Part shown: positions 37,418-47,678 of the stretch, piece by piece | Numbering within the stretch: position 1 is the first letter of the stretch | Layout: each line of letters starts with the position of its first letter | From: Ophiobolus disseminans | Lineage: Eukaryota; Ascomycota; Dothideomycetes; Pleosporales; Phaeosphaeriaceae | Direction of reading: 5' to 3' | Length of the DNA: 64,000 nucleotides | Assembly (NCBI GenBank): GCA_010093685.1 | Contig: MU006219.1 | Location: forward strand, 887,531 to 951,530 | Made by a program: the position numbers and the translations under genes | Notes under the pieces: generated by a model | Databases searched by the model: none | Told to the model about the DNA's origin: nothing | What the model saw: only the letters and a program-made list of their open reading frames with translations

Positions 37418-39475
37418 ATGTCGTCCTCCCCTTCATCGTCACGAGGCTCAGCGCGAAGCACCTCGCAGCGACCATCGACACCCGACCAGACACGACCAGC
37501 GGTAAAACGCACCAACTCTGCCTCAGTCGCGCCCAAGTCCGAATACCTTCGCAATGCGCTGCAGGCTCGCAGGGCGCAGAACACACCTACACCCTCACCG
37601 CTCGATATGCGGCTTCCTCCACCTGCTTCCAAGCCTTACGAGGTGAAGCCCAAAAGCACCTCGCCAGACCTTTTTGCCGAATTCGCCCTCTCTGAAGAGC
37701 AGACCGCGCCCGTGTCACCGATCCGCCGACGGGGACCTGGCGACATCGGACCGCCTCGCTCCAAGACAAGCCGCGAGTTGACGAAAGAGATTGAAACGCT
37801 GAAGGATAATCTCATGACCTCCAACATGCGCGTTGAGCTACTCAAGAAGAACAATTCAGACCTTCAGCACTGTGTAACAGAGTTAAAGGAGCAGGTTGAA
37901 GAACTGCAGCCGCTGGAAGAAGAGAACAACGAGCTACGGGTCGACAACAACCACTACAAGCTTAAGATGCAGGACATGGAGGATGAGGTTGCGCAGCTCA
38001 AAGATGAGAACGACGACTTGCGGAAGTCCAACGAGGAGATGCTCGCTATCAATGTGGAATGCTCTTTACACTGGGAGAACCAAGAGCTTGCCGTTCAGGA
38101 AGCAGCCGACACCATCATTGCACTCGAGACTGAAAAGGCTGCACTCGCGGTCGAAGTACACAAGCTCAAGGAGCGAGTATCAGCTTTGGAAGATAATGGC
38201 TCTTCGATAGCCAGTACGCTTGTCGACGGAAGCCAACGGTGCCCGTCAATCGTATACAGCATTGACGAAGCGCGACCTTCTACAAGCCATTTCGACTCGG
38301 ACTACTACAGCCAGCCAGACTCACCTCAGATCAAGAACAGCAGAGAATCTATCATTTCGATCACGCCCTCTGAGCGCTCCAAGAAGTTCCTCGATCTGAC
38401 CCAGGAACACAGGCGGTCCGCACGAGATCTTGCGAAACGCATGTCCGCCGCGTCACTGAAAGCTTTGAGGTTAGGTAGCCCCAGTCCAGCACCCGCGGTC
38501 CCCCAGGTTCCGGTGATGTATCAACAACAAATCCCCCGAATCGTAGAGCAAGTTGCGACTGATAGGCGTTCCTCGAGAACTCCAAAGCGCTATCGTGATC
38601 GCGCGTTCCCACAGCAGCCTTTATTGGATGCCCTGGAGATGTCACCAAACACCACGGGAGCTGCTGGAGCAGTATCACCACGTTCGCCGACCCATCAGTC
38701 GGACGGATTGAGAGGTCTGTATCGGCCAAATCGACCCAACAGCAATCGATCTTCCAACCATACCCGTTCATCGTCGAGCGACGTCAAGGGCCCCACGACA
38801 TCTGCACGGCCTAGGAGCCGCCAACCGTCCGGCACAGAGGCCTCGCCGCGCGTTCCGTCACGAATAAGTAGCAAGTACGCACACACAAGCAACTCCAGCG
38901 AGACGTTGTCAACCCGCGATCACCCGTCTTATCGCGACCTGCGCAACCCCCAATCCCGGCGCCAATCCGAGCCCGACATAGGCGCTGAGGACACCGCCCA
39001 GATGGGCTCAGAAGAGTGGGCTTCCATGCCCCCTCCCCCCGTCCCTACCCGCTCTTCGCTCGTCTCCGTAAGCGATCTAACATCCGAGGTAGATGCCTCG
39101 GACAAGGACCGCTGGTGGAGGTCCATCGACCGCCTCAACCAGCCCGCCACTTCACAACAACCCATCATCCAGTTCAACGCCGCTCGTCCCATCGACGCAC
39201 AACCACAGCAGCCCCAACTTCCCCTTTCTCCTACTCTAACCAGGTCCAAGAGCCATGCGCAGACGCTTCCAGACACTCCTGGCCGTCCAGCAAGGCAAGA
39301 TGCGAGTGGTATCTTCGCCGAATGGCCGAGATCTGTGACGAGGAGTGATGCGAGAGCTACGAGGACGCAGCCTGGTACACCGGCTACGACGCCGTATGCG
39401 GAGAGGGATGTGCTGTTCAATGGGAGTGAGGATGCAGATACGTTTCTTCGCAAGCTGAAGGGGGCTAGGAGATGA
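37418..39475 (+). CDS. coiled-coil protein with disordered ends
   Basis: I do not recognise a named family. From the ATG at 37418 (GAAATGTCG) it has 685 residues; an in-frame ATG at 37274 would add 48 unlikely residues. Residues 1-110 are Ser/Thr/Pro-rich. Residues ~118-275 form a strong coiled coil beginning SRELTKEIETLKDNLMTSN, with heptads rich in Leu, Glu and Asn. The start of this coil faintly recalls the centrosomin-type CM1 motif of microtubule-organising proteins, but the match is weak. Residues 300-330 and 360-400 hold short conserved-looking patches (SERSKKFLDLTQEHRRSARDLAKRMS). The rest is disordered, basic and Ser-rich, and ends DTFLRKLKGARR. A cytoskeletal or polarity scaffold role would be plausible, but it is inference only. 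Confidence 0.75.
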   Translation: MSSSPSSSRGSARSTSQRPSTPDQTRPAVKRTNSASVAPKSEYLRNALQARRAQNTPTPSPLDMRLPPPASKPYEVKPKSTSPDLFAEFALSEEQTAPVSPIRRRGPGDIGPPRSKTSRELTKEIETLKDNLMTSNMRVELLKKNNSDLQHCVTELKEQVEELQPLEEENNELRVDNNHYKLKMQDMEDEVAQLKDENDDLRKSNEEMLAINVECSLHWENQELAVQEAADTIIALETEKAALAVEVHKLKERVSALEDNGSSIASTLVDGSQRCPSIVYSIDEARPSTSHFDSDYYSQPDSPQIKNSRESIISITPSERSKKFLDLTQEHRRSARDLAKRMSAASLKALRLGSPSPAPAVPQVPVMYQQQIPRIVEQVATDRRSSRTPKRYRDRAFPQQPLLDALEMSPNTTGAAGAVSPRSPTHQSDGLRGLYRPNRPNSNRSSNHTRSSSSDVKGPTTSARPRSRQPSGTEASPRVPSRISSKYAHTSNSSETLSTRDHPSYRDLRNPQSRRQSEPDIGAEDTAQMGSEEWASMPPPPVPTRSSLVSVSDLTSEVDASDKDRWWRSIDRLNQPATSQQPIIQFNAARPIDAQPQQPQLPLSPTLTRSKSHAQTLPDTPGRPARQDASGIFAEWPRSVTRSDARATRTQPGTPATTPYAERDVLFNGSEDADTFLRKLKGARR

Positions 39476-39925
39476 GAATGTGTATAGTATTCTGACTTTT
39501 GATTCTTCATTCGCGATTGGCGTGGGCGGTGATTGTCTTTCATCTCATCTCGCTCTGGGTTCAAGGCGTTTTTATAGGGATTACTCCGCGAGGAGGTTTG
39601 ATTTTCGGTCGAGGAAGGAATTAACCTGTCTGAGGTCGTTGAGACGGCTGCGGCTGAGGTCGAAAATGTAAGAATATACATAGTCAAGGCTTCGTGCAAA
39701 CGCTTATGGCTAATTAGTCGTGTTCTAATATACGTTCCTGTCTATCCTCGAGTTCTTGGTGCAGCAAATATTGTAGTTCCATGAACGCGTAATGATCTCC
39801 AGGCTGCATTATCACGCCCAGTACAAAGCTTGATAATATCGTGAGTATATTTACGCACGCCGCATTCTATACTACCACGACTTTTTCCCTCCCATACATC
39901 ATTAATTACACCGCATCCATCCCTC
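39476..39925. other. convergent intergenic spacer
   Basis: 450 bp between the 3' ends of the coiled-coil gene and the hydrolase gene. It is AT-richer than the neighbours, with TATACATA- and ATTAATTA-like stretches that could serve as 3'-end signals for both. No gene. Confidence 0.5.
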
Positions 39926-40939
39926 CTACCAGTCACTCTTATCCAACCACCCCACCAGCGCCGCATGATACCTCTCACTATCCTGAATCTGCGGACTATG
40001 TCCCAAATCCTCAAACTCCACCAGCGCCGCCCCAGGAATCGCATCCGCGGTGCGCCTCCCTAGCACCGTGTAATTCCCCAACACCCGCTGCACCGCAGGC
40101 GGACTCCACGCTTTCCCCAGCGCCGTGTTATCCCTCGTGCCAATCACGACCAGCGTGCGCGCCTGTATGAGTGGAAACTCATGCACGACGGGCTGGTTGA
40201 GCAGCGCCTCTGTGACGGCGGCTTGGTTGTACGCAAAGACTTCGCCTTCGACGGGCGTTTTGTACAGCGAGACGAGCATGTTGACCCAGGTGTCGTACTC
40301 GGGTTTCCAGGTGTTGACGTAGTATGTAGCTTGTTGGTAGTTGCGGACTGAAGTGTAGTTCGTCTTTAGTTCGTCTACATACAGCGAATCGATGGTGCGG
40401 TACGGAACGCCCAGGGCTTTCCAGTCTTCGAGGCCGATGGGGTTGGTGAGAATGAGGTGCGAGGTGGTGTTGGGGTACATTAGTGCGAAGCGGGATGCGA
40501 GCATGCCGCCCATGGAGTGGCCGAGGATCTTGACGCGTGGGATGGCGAGGGCTTGGAGCAGGGATTGCGTGTTGTGTGCGAGTTGTTGGAGGGAGAATTG
40601 GTAGGAGGGGGGCTTGGAGGACTTGCAGAAGCCGATTTGGTCAGGGATGATGACGCGGTACCCATGGGCGGAGAGGCGGCGGGCGCTGTCTTCCCATGTT
40701 GCGGCGCAGAAGTTTTTGCCGTGGAGGAGTACGATTGTGTTGGTTTTATTAGAAGTGGTGTTTGTGGGTGCGACGTCCATGTATGCCATCGAGAGGTTGA
40801 GCTGCTGTGACGAAATTTTGTGATATTGAACTGGCCATGGGTACGTGTAGTTCCACGTGCTGGGTGGTATGACCGTCACTCCGGACGCTGCCGTTGTGAG
40901 TAACGCAACGAAGATCACCGTGAGTTGCATCGTAAGCAT
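39926..40939 (-). CDS. secreted alpha/beta hydrolase
   Basis: Single exon of 337 residues. A hydrophobic signal peptide covers residues 1-20 (VIFVALLTTAASG). The alpha/beta-hydrolase fold is clear: VLLHGKNFCAATWE supplies the HG oxyanion strand, VIIPDQIGFCKSS follows, the nucleophile is Ser142 in the elbow GHSMGG, the acid is probably the Asp in VVIGTRDNTA, and the base is the His in EDLGHSPQIQ. Length and signal suit a secreted or periplasmic esterase, lipase-like enzyme or epoxide-hydrolase relative; the substrate cannot be told. Several Asn-X-Thr sites agree with secretion. The gene faces the coiled-coil gene tail to tail. Confidence 0.88.
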   Translation of the reverse strand: MLTMQLTVIFVALLTTAASGVTVIPPSTWNYTYPWPVQYHKISSQQLNLSMAYMDVAPTNTTSNKTNTIVLLHGKNFCAATWEDSARRLSAHGYRVIIPDQIGFCKSSKPPSYQFSLQQLAHNTQSLLQALAIPRVKILGHSMGGMLASRFALMYPNTTSHLILTNPIGLEDWKALGVPYRTIDSLYVDELKTNYTSVRNYQQATYYVNTWKPEYDTWVNMLVSLYKTPVEGEVFAYNQAAVTEALLNQPVVHEFPLIQARTLVVIGTRDNTALGKAWSPPAVQRVLGNYTVLGRRTADAIPGAALVEFEDLGHSPQIQDSERYHAALVGWLDKSDW

Positions 40940-41329
40940 ACTTTGCGATGTTGGGCCTGGAGCGCGACTGCTCGTTGTTAGGACCGGTTGCCCGTGTTGT
41001 TATATGAGATCACATCCTTGTCATCGGCTGCATGAAAATACGCTTGCCAATCTATTGTCCCGCCCGCGCGCGCATTGCTTCCACATTAGCCATCCGATCT
41101 TGAACGGGTTCCTTGGCCGATGCTGCAGCCTTGTGTTTTATCCTCCAATGAGGTGGAATCTCGACCAATCTTGCCCGTGCGCTTCAACACCTTTTGAGTT
41201 TGTCTGCCTATTCTCGCCCATCGAAACGACTATTTCGGGAGTATTGAGGATGATGTGTGTACCTCCAGCATACACTATCACGGTGCACTAACAATGCCGT
41301 GTGTATCTTCAACACTCGTTTTCGAGTAC
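40940..41329. other. spacer between hydrolase and molybdate transporter
   Basis: 390 bp. Near 41250-41291 a plus-strand open end reads MMCVPPAYTITVH before a stop, echoing the C-terminus of the small gene at 44952. No complete gene is supported. Confidence 0.4.
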
Positions 41330-42724
41330 TCAAGTAACCACATCTGACTCTTCGTGTGATAGCAGCCCTGTGCGCTCAGAAGAGCTATGCTCGACTCTCC
41401 TCCAGAACGGTCTTCCAGCCCGGCTTTCTCTCCAAACCTCCATGTGTCTTGCGCCAATGAAGCCCCAGTGCCAAGTTAGTCCAGTGATAAAGCCCACCGC
41501 ATCATTCTTGAAGGTCAGCAGTGCAGCAACCGTGACCAACATCACCATCCATCGCTCTCTCCTTTCTCGCTCATCGAGCTCCTTGACCCGCTTGCCATCC
41601 CATGACTGATCTCGGTCCAGTACTCGGAGGTCTCTTGCGTCAGTGTTGACACTCTCACCCACCTTTGCAAGTTCGACTCCGGCAGCGATTACAAGAACCC
41701 CAAGCAACGATTTGGGTATGCCAGCAAGGATGCTGACAATAGATCCGGACTTCCAGAAAGCGATGACACCAAGTAAGAATTTGATGGAACCGAGGAAGAT
41801 GATACTCGAGCCACTACGTGCGCCGAAGCGGTATTGACCAGCAAGACCACCGGAGCCGTGGCATGCAGGCATCGCACCAAACCAACAACCGACGAGGTTG
41901 ATAATTGCTACAGAACTTCCGAGTTCTGTTACAGTTGGTGCAGAGGGATATGGAGGTGACGGGAGAAGATCAGATGCGAGCGCAGAAGCTGCGATGACCG
42001 AGTTCAGCAACGTTAGGGGCAGTTGGCCAAGAGATGCTGTTGTAGTCGCTTTCCAGAAATCCTTTGCCGAAGGATGAAGGACAGGAATGGAATTTGGCGG
42101 TATCGAGAATTTGTTGCTAGGGCCTATGATAGAGAGGAGTATTCCAGTGCCAAATACGATTATGGTATATGGCAACCTCGGGTATGCGAATGTGAAAAGC
42201 AGCAGAACAACAGCCGCAACCGCCCAGATGAGATTGTCGCCCCACCATGGTCCCGTCCATGCCAAGGGAAGAAGCATCTTGGATCCAGCGCTCAAGCATA
42301 GTGAAAGACCTGCTCCCACCTGAATGCCCTTGACGACTGGAATCGGCGTCACCCGATTCGCCCAGTCGAGCAGCGCTGTGACACTGAACAGCCCCACCAA
42401 GCCCGCGACCACCAAACCAGCTGCCGCATTCTCTTCAAGAGTGAAATTCCGCGCTATCGCAACCGCCGCGATCGCTTTCATCGGCTGGACAGGAAGTGGT
42501 AAGCCAAATGCGACGCCCGTGAATATGTTGGCGGCTCCAGTGAACAGCAGCGTTGATGGTAAGGAGATCGAGTTCGTAAGAGCAAGTGCAGTCATGAGAG
42601 GAAGCAGCGTCCCCAGATCTCCCAGTGAGCCAGATAGCTCGGCCAGTGGTTGCGATCTGATTGTATCGACGTTGTGCCTGTTGACGCGTCGCAGCCGCGG
42701 GATAGGATTCGAAATGAACGGCAT
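41330..42724 (-). CDS. molybdate transporter, MOT1 / sulfate-permease-like
   Basis: Single exon, 464 residues with about ten hydrophobic segments. The family fingerprint of MOT1-type molybdate carriers (relatives of SulP sulfate transporters that lack the STAS domain) is clear: LAELSGSLGDLGTLLPLM near residue 28, FGLPLPVQPMKAIAAVAI near 75, a second PVVKGIQVGAGLSL repeat, and GAMPACHGSGGLAGQYRFGARSG in the later half. The two P..P..MKA/ACHG motifs line the anion site in the family. Expected in the plasma or vacuolar membrane, importing molybdate for molybdenum-cofactor enzymes such as nitrate reductase. The C-terminal tail carries a dileucine-like acidic end (ERTGLLSHEESD), often seen in vacuolar sorting. 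Sulfate as substrate is less likely because no STAS domain is present. Confidence 0.88.
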   Translation of the reverse strand: MPFISNPIPRLRRVNRHNVDTIRSQPLAELSGSLGDLGTLLPLMTALALTNSISLPSTLLFTGAANIFTGVAFGLPLPVQPMKAIAAVAIARNFTLEENAAAGLVVAGLVGLFSVTALLDWANRVTPIPVVKGIQVGAGLSLCLSAGSKMLLPLAWTGPWWGDNLIWAVAAVVLLLFTFAYPRLPYTIIVFGTGILLSIIGPSNKFSIPPNSIPVLHPSAKDFWKATTTASLGQLPLTLLNSVIAASALASDLLPSPPYPSAPTVTELGSSVAIINLVGCWFGAMPACHGSGGLAGQYRFGARSGSSIIFLGSIKFLLGVIAFWKSGSIVSILAGIPKSLLGVLVIAAGVELAKVGESVNTDARDLRVLDRDQSWDGKRVKELDERERRERWMVMLVTVAALLTFKNDAVGFITGLTWHWGFIGARHMEVWRESRAGRPFWRRVEHSSSERTGLLSHEESDVVT

Positions 42725-43433
42725 CGCGCTTTACAAGCCGCACAAAAATCCAAAGGTAGAGAAAAGAGAAGAGAAGTGAACTAAGGGCAGAGGTATCTTG
42801 ATAACAGACTAAGGATGAGTGATTATGGAGATGCTCGGAACCCGGAGATGACTAGTAGCGCCATAAGCTCCACGCAGAAGACGTCACAAGGTTGAAATCT
42901 AACCTCGTGCACCCACACCAACGATATGGATAAGTCGTGATAAGGATCGTGACGTGCCGCGCTCGTAAAGCAACGAACGGTGCTTTTGAGCGCAGCAACC
43001 GACAGTGCGGGCGGGTAATCAAGAGTCCAATCCTCGTTCGGGGCAGTGCAGACGGGGCGCGAAAGCGCAAGTATGGTGACACAGACAACTGCACGCCGCA
43101 TTCGACGGTCGAGCAGCGACCTTCTCGATCAGGCAGGTTCGGCAACGTGGGCGCAGAAAGCGTGCATGCAAGGGCACCGGTGTGACACGGAATGGGGTTA
43201 GAAGGGGCACCGAGGGTAACTGCGTTCAATGGTTCACAGGGAACCTTCTGCTTAGGGAAGGTTCGGGTAATTCTTTGTGCCCAACGTTGCCCCCTCCAAG
43301 GGCGATCGTGGCGATCGGACGGACACCAATGTGAATGTGCGCGTAGATACGATTTCCTTCTATCGTTGCAGATTCTATATGTCTTGCACTTATCTCAACA
43401 TGCTCTATCGTGCGCCTCTAGATAGGTGTGGCC
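42725..43433. other. intergenic, leader of transporter gene
   Basis: 709 bp, no supported gene. The part next to 42725 is the minus-strand leader of the transporter. Open frames here lack coding signatures. Confidence 0.45.
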
Positions 43434-43873
43434 TTAGACTACGAATTCAGCACATTCGCACCGCCTCCTCCTCTCAGCCTCATCCCAGTGCGTCCACACG
43501 CCATGCAAGAGCACAACAAGCATAACGAACAGCAGGATTTTCGTACCGACCTCCGTCCCTTCGTCCATCTCCTCGTCCACAATCCCAATTCCTTTCTCCT
43601 CGTCGTGGATACTAGCCTTGGCCAAGCACCCTCCGGCGGATCCAAGAGTCGGACTGCTTGGAGCTTGTGTGCTAGTTTGTGCTTGTCAGGTTTTTGTGGC
43701 GGCGTGAGGTATTTGTAGCTCTTCCGTTCGATGTTCTCCTCGATCAATGTGTCAGCATCAGACTCGTCTGAGTCTTCTTCATCTTCATCTTCTTCTGGGT
43801 CGCTATGGCCATCCACGGCGTCCTTCCAAGCTTCTCGTTCTAAGGTGACTATGTATGGTGGCTTCGAGGGCAT
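43434..43873 (-). pseudogene. small acidic single-pass membrane protein, frame-broken
   Basis: Not recognised. From an ATG at 43873 the minus strand reads MPSKPPYIVTLEREAWKDAV, then a very acidic stretch, then YKYLTPPQKPDKHKLAHKLQ and LLDPPEGA (to about 43626). In that frame the rest turns Arg/Cys-rich. The alternative frame from about 43626 to 43434 is far more coding-like: acidic helix KASIHDEEKGIGIVDEEMDEG, then a hydrophobic segment KILLFVMLVVLLHGVW, then a short charged tail. Third positions in this frame are mostly G or C. Joining the two needs a one-base shift; I see no GT..AG intron that does it. Either the gene is damaged or the sequence has an error here. The intact form would be a ~145-residue tail-anchored-like protein. 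It may be a normal, lineage-wide small gene. Confidence 0.45.
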
Positions 43874-44951
43874 CGGCGTGATTAAGGTCTGCCCATTCTG
43901 GCCCAAAGTCCGTCTTCAAGTCATTCGCTTTCGCGTATTTTTTCATCGTCACAGGCGTGAGTTGAGGTCGCAGTTGAGGCTACAATTGGTTGACGTAATC
44001 AAGAAAACGGCGTGTAACGTGATTAGGCACGAGATGAGTACTTCACGGTGAGAAAGGTAGTTGCTGCCTGCGTGATTAACCTGAGCTGGGCCGATCGCGC
44101 TGGCGGCTGGTGGCTGGCGCGAGCTATAAGAATTGCGCACCCGCCAACGTGATTGCTTTGCCTCTTCTATGTTACTCTTCGAAACTCTCCTCTTTCGCCT
44201 CTTTCACTTGGTTCTATTGTCATCTTCGTTGCGGGTCTTGCTTAGCATGTTTTGTTCACACACACGTTGCAATTCACCACTACACCCAACATCTTGCAAC
44301 ATCAGCATGTGAACTATATATAATTAATGAATGCAGATCATTCCATCATCAAAAAAACATCACCGGCGTGTGTAATGATTCGGAGGGGTAGAAATGCATC
44401 AAATGACACCTTAGGGTCCTGTTGAGCCAATCCACGTTTAAGGCGTGGATTCGAGCGGCAGCGCGCCCTAAGTTCTGAGATGGTGTATTTCTTTTGCTAT
44501 TTTATTCTTCTGTTTGCCCGTATTTGCACCATTTTTGCTCACACCGGCATATCCTCAACGCGCTATCGCAGTCATATGACAAGCACAATAGTATGATCTG
44601 GAATACCTCAATAGATATGCATATTCACTCTACACTGATTCTATGTCCTTGTAGCCATCAGCTACCACTATGCCATGCTCACTGCGCATTCCGTTTGTAC
44701 CTCAAACCCGTCCGTTTGCCGCACCACATGCCACCTCTTCTGCCCCTCCTCTCTCCCTCTTGCTCATCCCCATCCACACACCACACATTCCACATCCAAA
44801 GATCTTCTCCAACCTCGCCTTCCACGGCAAGCCTGCGCCGGCAGATGACAGCGCCCAGGTGTGCTGCGCAAATGCACTCGCCATACAAATCTGGGTGGAG
44901 CTGACATTTAGATAGCCCCAAGACAAGAAGAGCCTTGCGCTCAGAGATACC
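43874..44951. other. 1.1 kb intergenic with a nested hairpin
   Basis: No gene is supported. AT-rich sequence (TATATATAATTAATGA) lies near 44310-44330. A nested inverted repeat spans 44410-44472. The last ~250 bases are C-rich and precede the start at 44952. Confidence 0.5.
44410..44472. repeat. nested inverted repeat (hairpin-forming)
   Basis: Outer arms CTTAGGG (44410-44416) and CCCTAAG (44466-44472) enclose inner arms AATCCACG (44429-44436) and CGTGGATT (44444-44451) with a 7-base loop. Both pairs are perfect. The element could be a MITE tip, a binding site or an RNA hairpin; it does not fold as a tRNA. Confidence 0.55.
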
Positions 44952-45446
44952 ATGGCGAATTGGGAGGTCGATTCAATGGCTGACCTCATTCCTGCTTCGA
45001 TTTCCCCCCTCGTCAAGAAGTCCTTTGGCGAAGGCAGTTTTGGCACTATCGCCGCGCGCACCACCATCGAGGAAACCGATGCGCCCGTCTTCGCGCCGCC
45101 GGAAGAGTGGTCGATGCAGGTAGTGCAAAAGCTGCACCTTCTCAGCCAGATGACCAGGGGCGATATACCTTGGGCTCACCGTGTGTGAGTGGAGACAGTG
45201 TACTATGGGAGTGTGGCGTGTGAGCTGATGATGCGATGTAGTCTCGAAAGGTGTGTCTTTGAGAGGCACCAGGGCATGAAGGGTGCGACAGTTGGGACGA
45301 AGGTGAGGGAGGTTATGCCGGCAGATGTGCGAGGTGCGATAGCGGAGGATGGGGGAGCCCGGATGTTCACATTGAGACACGGGATTGAGATCATGGGCTT
45401 CATGGTGCTGTGTGTACCTCCAGCACGCACTATTGAGTTGCAATGA
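44952..45446 (+). CDS. small uncharacterised protein, two exons
   Basis: No family recognised. Exons 44952-45184 and 45242-45446, joined over a 57-bp intron (GTGAGT..GATGTAG) that restores the frame, give 145 residues. The start ACCATGG is strong. Residues 1-80 read as a folded domain: MADLIPASISPLVKKSFGEG, EETDAPVFAPPEEWSMQVVQKLHLLSQMTRGDIPWAHRV. The second exon continues smoothly (ERCVFERHQGMKGATVGTKVREVMPADV). The C-terminus is hydrophobic (IMGFMVLCVPPARTIELQ). No signal peptide. Splice signals and GC-rich third positions support it being real. It ends 38 bp from the convergent SET gene. Confidence 0.6.
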
Positions 45447-45484
45447 CAAAGGTGTGGATACCTCCAGTATGATACGTAGTCCTA

Positions 45485-47678
45485 CTATAACTCCTCGTAC
45501 ACCCACTCATCGCCCTTCCCAGTACCGTTTCCAGGCATCCACGGCACGACGTACATGCCCATGCTCACAGCTCCATCTTCCAGCAATGGTATCGACTCAC
45601 CATCGACGACTTTCATTGCCCACATGATGATTCTGACACCCAAGTTCTCCGTCTTCTCACGCACCAACACAGGCCATCTTTTCCTCAGCGAGTCTCCTCC
45701 ATTTTCAAATACCGCGCCGATGTTGTCCAGGGTTTCGGTCACATCCTCGTTATTGCCTTGATCAGGCAGCCGCAGGAAGTCAGAGAGATTCTCGTCAACA
45801 AAGGTGTAAGTGTCCGCATCTTCAATGCCGTCCTCTAGAGTCGGGAGCGGGTACTTGTCGTATAGGGTGCGCAGCCACTTATCGGTCAAGCGCTTTTCGG
45901 GGTCTTTGCAGGTCAAAGAGTATGCGACAAGGCACGCGAGTAGGAGCGTCCAAATGAGCCTGTCGTCTGCGGGAGAGTGCAAGCCGTGTTTTACGAGCGC
46001 AGACTTGAAGCGTTGGGACTCGATATGTGAGAACTCAGCCGTGAGAGCGGCGAGAGCTTCGGTTGGGGTGATGAGGGCTGGTCGTGTGGGTGGAACCTCG
46101 CCTTTGGGGGCGCGGATACGATCGAGTGCTGACTGCAATTCGTCGCGAACTGCGTGTATGATCTTGGCTTGGCCGTCCCTATAGATCTTCGCGTATGTTT
46201 GCTTGTCATTCTGCGGTTGCTGTGAGATGGAAAGCGGCAATGTTTGAGCGCGCTGTGAGATCGCTTGATGCAGCAATGTTAGCACGTGCAGCGTGAATCT
46301 AGGGCCTGGACGTTCGATGTTGACGACCCCTACGTCGAGGTCGAGAGACAACAACGTCTGGATGAAGAAGAAGTGCACGATGTAAGGTGGTATACCGCGG
46401 AAAAAGGGTACACGGTTCTCATATCGACCAAAAGGATGTCCTATCGCCCGCAGAAAATGCTGCTCGGTGTTTGGGTCCTTGCTTAAGAAGTCCGTGTTCA
46501 TGCCAAATGGCACGTTCTCAGGCTTGAACAAACCAGTCTCTTCTGCGTACTGCTGCAGCATAGGTAGCAAAGCCAGCTTCAGCGCAAACTGCTCGATTGG
46601 ATTGTCTGCGAGACAGAACCCGTACCCAAGCAGCAGTTCATCGTTCTGTTTGGGGGCATAATTGTTGAACAGCTCCTCTCCGGCTGTGAAGGCCTCGTTG
46701 TCAAGTAGTTTTAGAGTGAACGATGTCTTCGGCTGAAAGTCCCACTCTACCTTAGCGGCCACGGAGTGGTTCAGTATATCTACGACTGGGAACAGCAGCG
46801 GCACTGTCTCCTGACCCGGGAGCACATGCGTAGAGATAAAGGCGCGTGAGGTAAAAATTGTGGCTGCCCATAGGAGAGAGTCACTGGCACTTGTTAGTCC
46901 ATGACATGACGAAGCGATGTCAGACTGCGCAGAAGAGTATCGCAACGCAATGAACCGCTCTGTTGATGCCTTGGATGGCTAGAAAGAGGATGTCAAATCT
47001 AGTGCTGACTTCGCAACGACACGACAGTTGTAGTGCATGACTATCCAAAGCGTCCAAAATGCCACTGGTTCAGTACAGTCTGAGCTGATCAACTTACAAA
47101 GTGACTTCGTCAGCCAGTGCTATATTGGACTCTTTCATTACGCTCAATGCATGCTCCCATTGCTGATGGTACTCCCTCTTTCTGTCTTTGGCAGCAGGCG
47201 CAAGGCTAGTGCCCGCCAAGAAAGCCATGTCTTCATCGTGGAACCAGAGTGGCGTAGTCATGCTCTCCGGGCCCGGTAAGCAGCGGATATAATTGTGCCA
47301 TGCTGAGTCTTCGCCGTTCTGTTGCTGCTCAACCAACAGAAGATATGTCAATATGTGGTCAGGTATCGTACCTCGACATTGCTGCAAGGGGCTGTCGATA
47401 TGGAGAACCTCTTGCTGTTGCGGGTCTAGGTTCAGACAGGACAACGTAAGCTTGAGCGGACAAGTCACCACGGCCGGTGAGCCCAACGGCCTCACAGCCT
47501 GCATATGGAAACCGCGCGATTGGGTGTGTGCAATCCGTACATCGGGACTGAGGCGGCCCCCATGTTGGGTAAACCAACGCAACAACTCTTCAGCCAGTAG
47601 ATGCGTACCGACATTCTCGTCTGGCTGTCGATGAGTTGGAGTTGCGTTGACAGAAAGCAAAGGCGCTGCTAGTGACAT
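45485..47678 (-). CDS. SET-domain protein, RuBisCO-LSMT-like methyltransferase
   Basis: A SET-domain lysine methyltransferase of the SETD3/SETD4/RKM class, which methylates non-histone proteins such as ribosomal proteins in cytosol or nucleus. Exons 47098-47678 and 45485-46883 give 659 residues. The 214-bp intron is long for this window; its end (ACTAAC..TGCCAG) joins to ADEVTFDSLLWAATIFTSRAF, which flows as one family-like helix. Seen: the early SET strand with RGFHMQAVRPL, then residues 223-233 LFPVVDILNH (cofactor-binding NH), and FNNYAPKQNDELLLGYGF (~264-285) with the conserved N.Y and YGF. The C-terminal ~350 residues match the helical substrate-binding domain by position (LRYRKD-like helices, LTALTAEFSH). 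The exact target cannot be named. A shorter intron with acceptor TTTCTAG gives the wrong phase. Confidence 0.85.

Noticed and set aside
40857..41291. 145-codon plus-strand frame overlapping the hydrolase start
   Set aside because: Half is antisense to the signal peptide region; only its last ~13 codons are of interest and they are reported separately.
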